Shown one piece after another: positions 32,157 through 33,944 of a stretch of DNA of 33,944 nucleotides. Position numbers and translations under genes: made by a program. Within the stretch, counting starts at the first letter, position 1. Each line of letters begins with the position of its first letter. Location: positions 1 through 33,944 of the forward strand of contig JAZDSV010000095.1 in NCBI GenBank assembly GCA_036784855.1, given 5' to 3'. The stretch comes from Aphelidium insulamus (lineage: Eukaryota > Aphelidiomycota > Aphelidea > Aphelidiaceae). The notes beneath the pieces were generated by a model. That model saw nothing but the letters and a program-made list of their open reading frames with translations. It had not been told where the DNA came from and did not search any database.

Positions 32157-33944
32157 TTGGCGCTGGGAAGCGTCAATAATACCTAAAACACTTTCTAATG
32201 GGAATTACAATCACAGCCCCCCGGGGATTGCCAGGCGCCCGCGACCCCCCATATATTAAGTGGACTTAGGCGGCACACAAACACCGTAATAGACATTTAT
32301 TCTGTATTATCACTCCCTTACCGCTGCTCATGCGCCGGCGTCGCCTGTGCCGTGTGCTGCGTGTGAAATGAAGGATAAGCAAGAATAGGTGGCTGACCAT
32401 GACCTACCCACAGGGTTATTCCAAGCACTCCTTTCGGCGCTTCTGATTGCGGGCCGTCTTACTGCGCTTCTCCGCGGCAGAGAGGAGACGCTTGCCGGGC
32501 TTTCTGCCACGAGTGGCCGGTGCTGGTGGGTTGAGTATCTGTGCGGTGCCACGTGCTGACGTGCTGCTGCCACTCGTAGACTCGTTACGAGCGTCAAACA
32601 CTTCCTGCACCAGTGCAATCGCCTTGTCATGCATGGCATCATAGACCGATGCATGCTCTGCCATCACCTTGGCGGCCTCCGTAAAGAAGCCCATCATTTC
32701 GCCATAGCGATCATGTCTGCTGCCAGCTGCCACGCCTGTAGGTCAGTTGGTGTCAGTGGCATTGTATACTTACCTTCAGGCAAGTGGGTTGTTGGCTGAG
32801 TGGTGGCACGCCATCGGACACGTCTTGCCAGCACAGCTTGCTCCGTGGAGTACCAGCAAGGTAACCAAATATCACTATGGATTTTCTTCTCCGTCTCAAC
32901 TGAGGCGCGTAGCATGTGCACACAAGGCAGGCCATACACAATCCACGTATAGCAGCTGCACTTGAATATTGCATCATTCTCATCCACATGCACCTGGCGA
33001 CTCGTGTTTGACTCGCGGCAAGTGACCGTGATGCCTTAATGTTCTCAGTAAGTAATAAATGAACTTCTTTCTCTTACCCTCTACTGCCACCTGGACCGTG
33101 TACTTCATTGTGCAAGTTATCAAGTCATTCCGGACGCGATTGTATGGCTTAGTGGCAAGGTCTGTCAATGCCTTGCCAAACTTTTTGTCAAAAACTTCCT
33201 CTGTGCAGCGCCGACCAGATTGAACCAACTTACGCTCTTTGTACCTGAGGCAGTGTTACAAACATGTAGATGCAGATGCACGGCACTATGTCACTTCACC
33301 TGTCCTTGACGTCTTGGCGCACACGCTTGAAAAGGTACACAAGTGTTGTTGATGTGTCCACCATGCACTTTAGTGACTTGTTCATTGACTCGGCGCGATT
33401 TGTAGCAATTGTTCCACCAGTGAACGTTAACTTGTGCCCTAGGAGAGACCACTTTTCCTGTTTACGCAACAGCCGGTCAAAGTAGTGGCGTAGGCGATCA
33501 CGAGGTGCATCTGGATGAGAATGCACCAAGTACTTTTTCGGTCATTAAATGCCACGACTCAGACAGCTGCTCTGCGGTGTCATATTGGGTTTTGGAAATG
33601 GCAACAAAGTCGTTGATAACGTCATTGGCGCTGAATGCATATCCTAAGTAATACATCAGTTATATGCATAATGTATCAAACAGTCTGTCTACCAGTCAGC
33701 TTCTCGCGAATGTTCTTCAGCAAATGCCACAGGCACAACAAATGGTTGGTACGAGGCAATGCCGACTTGGCAGCACTTTCTAATTGCTCTGTATTAACGA
33801 TTATTAATCTAGCATAGATCCTCGGTTATGGGGATAAGGCTGTTTGGCGATATTTGGGAGTTTCAGGGATATTGACATCCTGATAGCTGGATGGTGCCGG
33901 CGGCGCCTCTTGACGAAGGAATGCTGGTGGATGTAGATTATAGC
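32157..33944 (-). mobile_element. Mutator-like DNA transposon, partial (boundaries not found)
   Basis: Inferred from the MULE transposase. The 3' side must end somewhere between the transposase stop (32416) and the neighbouring gene (32156), but without the far end the terminal inverted repeats cannot be identified. Confidence 0.5.
32416..33944 (-). CDS. MULE-family transposase with SWIM zinc finger (N-terminal part outside window, one frameshift)
   Basis: Exons on the minus strand, joined in frame except as noted: 33693-33788, 33300-33643, 33078-33244, 32774-33034, 32416-32735; something further upstream runs off the window. Family marks: LCLWHLLKNI after the DDE core region, a conserved ATNRAESMNKSLK block, and the SWIM zinc finger CSCYTWIVYGLPCVH (C-x-C...C-x-H). 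The C-terminal tail NPPAPATRGRKPGKR is typical of MULE/FAR1-like transposases. Between MTEK and YLVHSHPD the frame is broken by an odd base in an A-run near 33533-33538, with stops in the other frames, so this copy is either inactive or affected by a homopolymer error. The part carrying the first catalytic Asp is not resolvable near the edge. Confidence 0.85.

Noticed and set aside
1-33944. CRISPR array, bacterial operon or rRNA content
   Set aside because: No regularly spaced repeats, no Shine-Dalgarno-led gene runs and no rRNA signature; the window is eukaryotic nuclear DNA.

Overview
This is eukaryotic nuclear DNA from a unicellular organism. Nearly every multi-exon gene carries short spliceosomal introns of about 40-110 nt, mostly GT...AG with CTRAY-like branch sequences. 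Genes are closely packed on both strands. Stops TAA, TAG and TGA all end recognisable proteins, so the code looks standard. The gene set (VWA8, Mdm31/32, Mo25, Ubc13, a U-box/VWA/Vint protein, a PAS hybrid histidine kinase, a Cys-rich receptor kinase, a GH45 cellulase and a MULE-like transposase) suits a free-living heterotrophic protist, perhaps near amoebozoans, apusomonads or unicellular opisthokonts. I cannot name the species from the sequence.

Layout, left to right. 1-5972 (-): VWA8, a giant AAA+/VWA protein cut by the window edge. 6078-6150 (+): tRNA-Gln(CTG). 6324-8852 (+): a mitochondrial Mdm31/32-family protein. 8958-10358 (-): Mo25/CAB39. 11123-11900 (-): Ubc13. 12275-13753 (-): a PH-like-domain protein. 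14284-18126 (+): a Cys-rich membrane receptor kinase whose kinase domain stops early. 18302-19017 (-): an orphan protein with 18-residue repeats and a SAP-like tail. 19575-21901 (+): U-box/VWA/Vint. 22415-24914 (+): hybrid histidine kinase. 25450-27920 (-): a decayed inverted copy of the receptor ectodomain. 28428-30125 (+): organellar threonyl-tRNA synthetase. 30233-31216 (-): secreted GH45 endoglucanase. 31539-32156 (-): small membrane-anchored coiled-coil protein. 32416-33944 (-): MULE/SWIM transposase, cut by the window edge and carrying a frameshift.

The left half is housekeeping (mitochondria, kinase scaffolding, ubiquitin). The middle is environmental sensing (receptor kinase, histidine kinase, U-box/VWA/Vint) and includes the most lineage-specific material: the intact/decayed pair of receptor genes in opposite orientation, and the orphan repeat protein between the receptor and the U-box gene. 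The right edge is a transposon. Nothing shows operon-like coupling; each gene looks separately transcribed. The points most worth checking are the receptor pair, the early end of its kinase domain, the orphan repeat protein, GC-AG introns sharing a GCAAGT donor, and a possible reading-frame break in VWA8.
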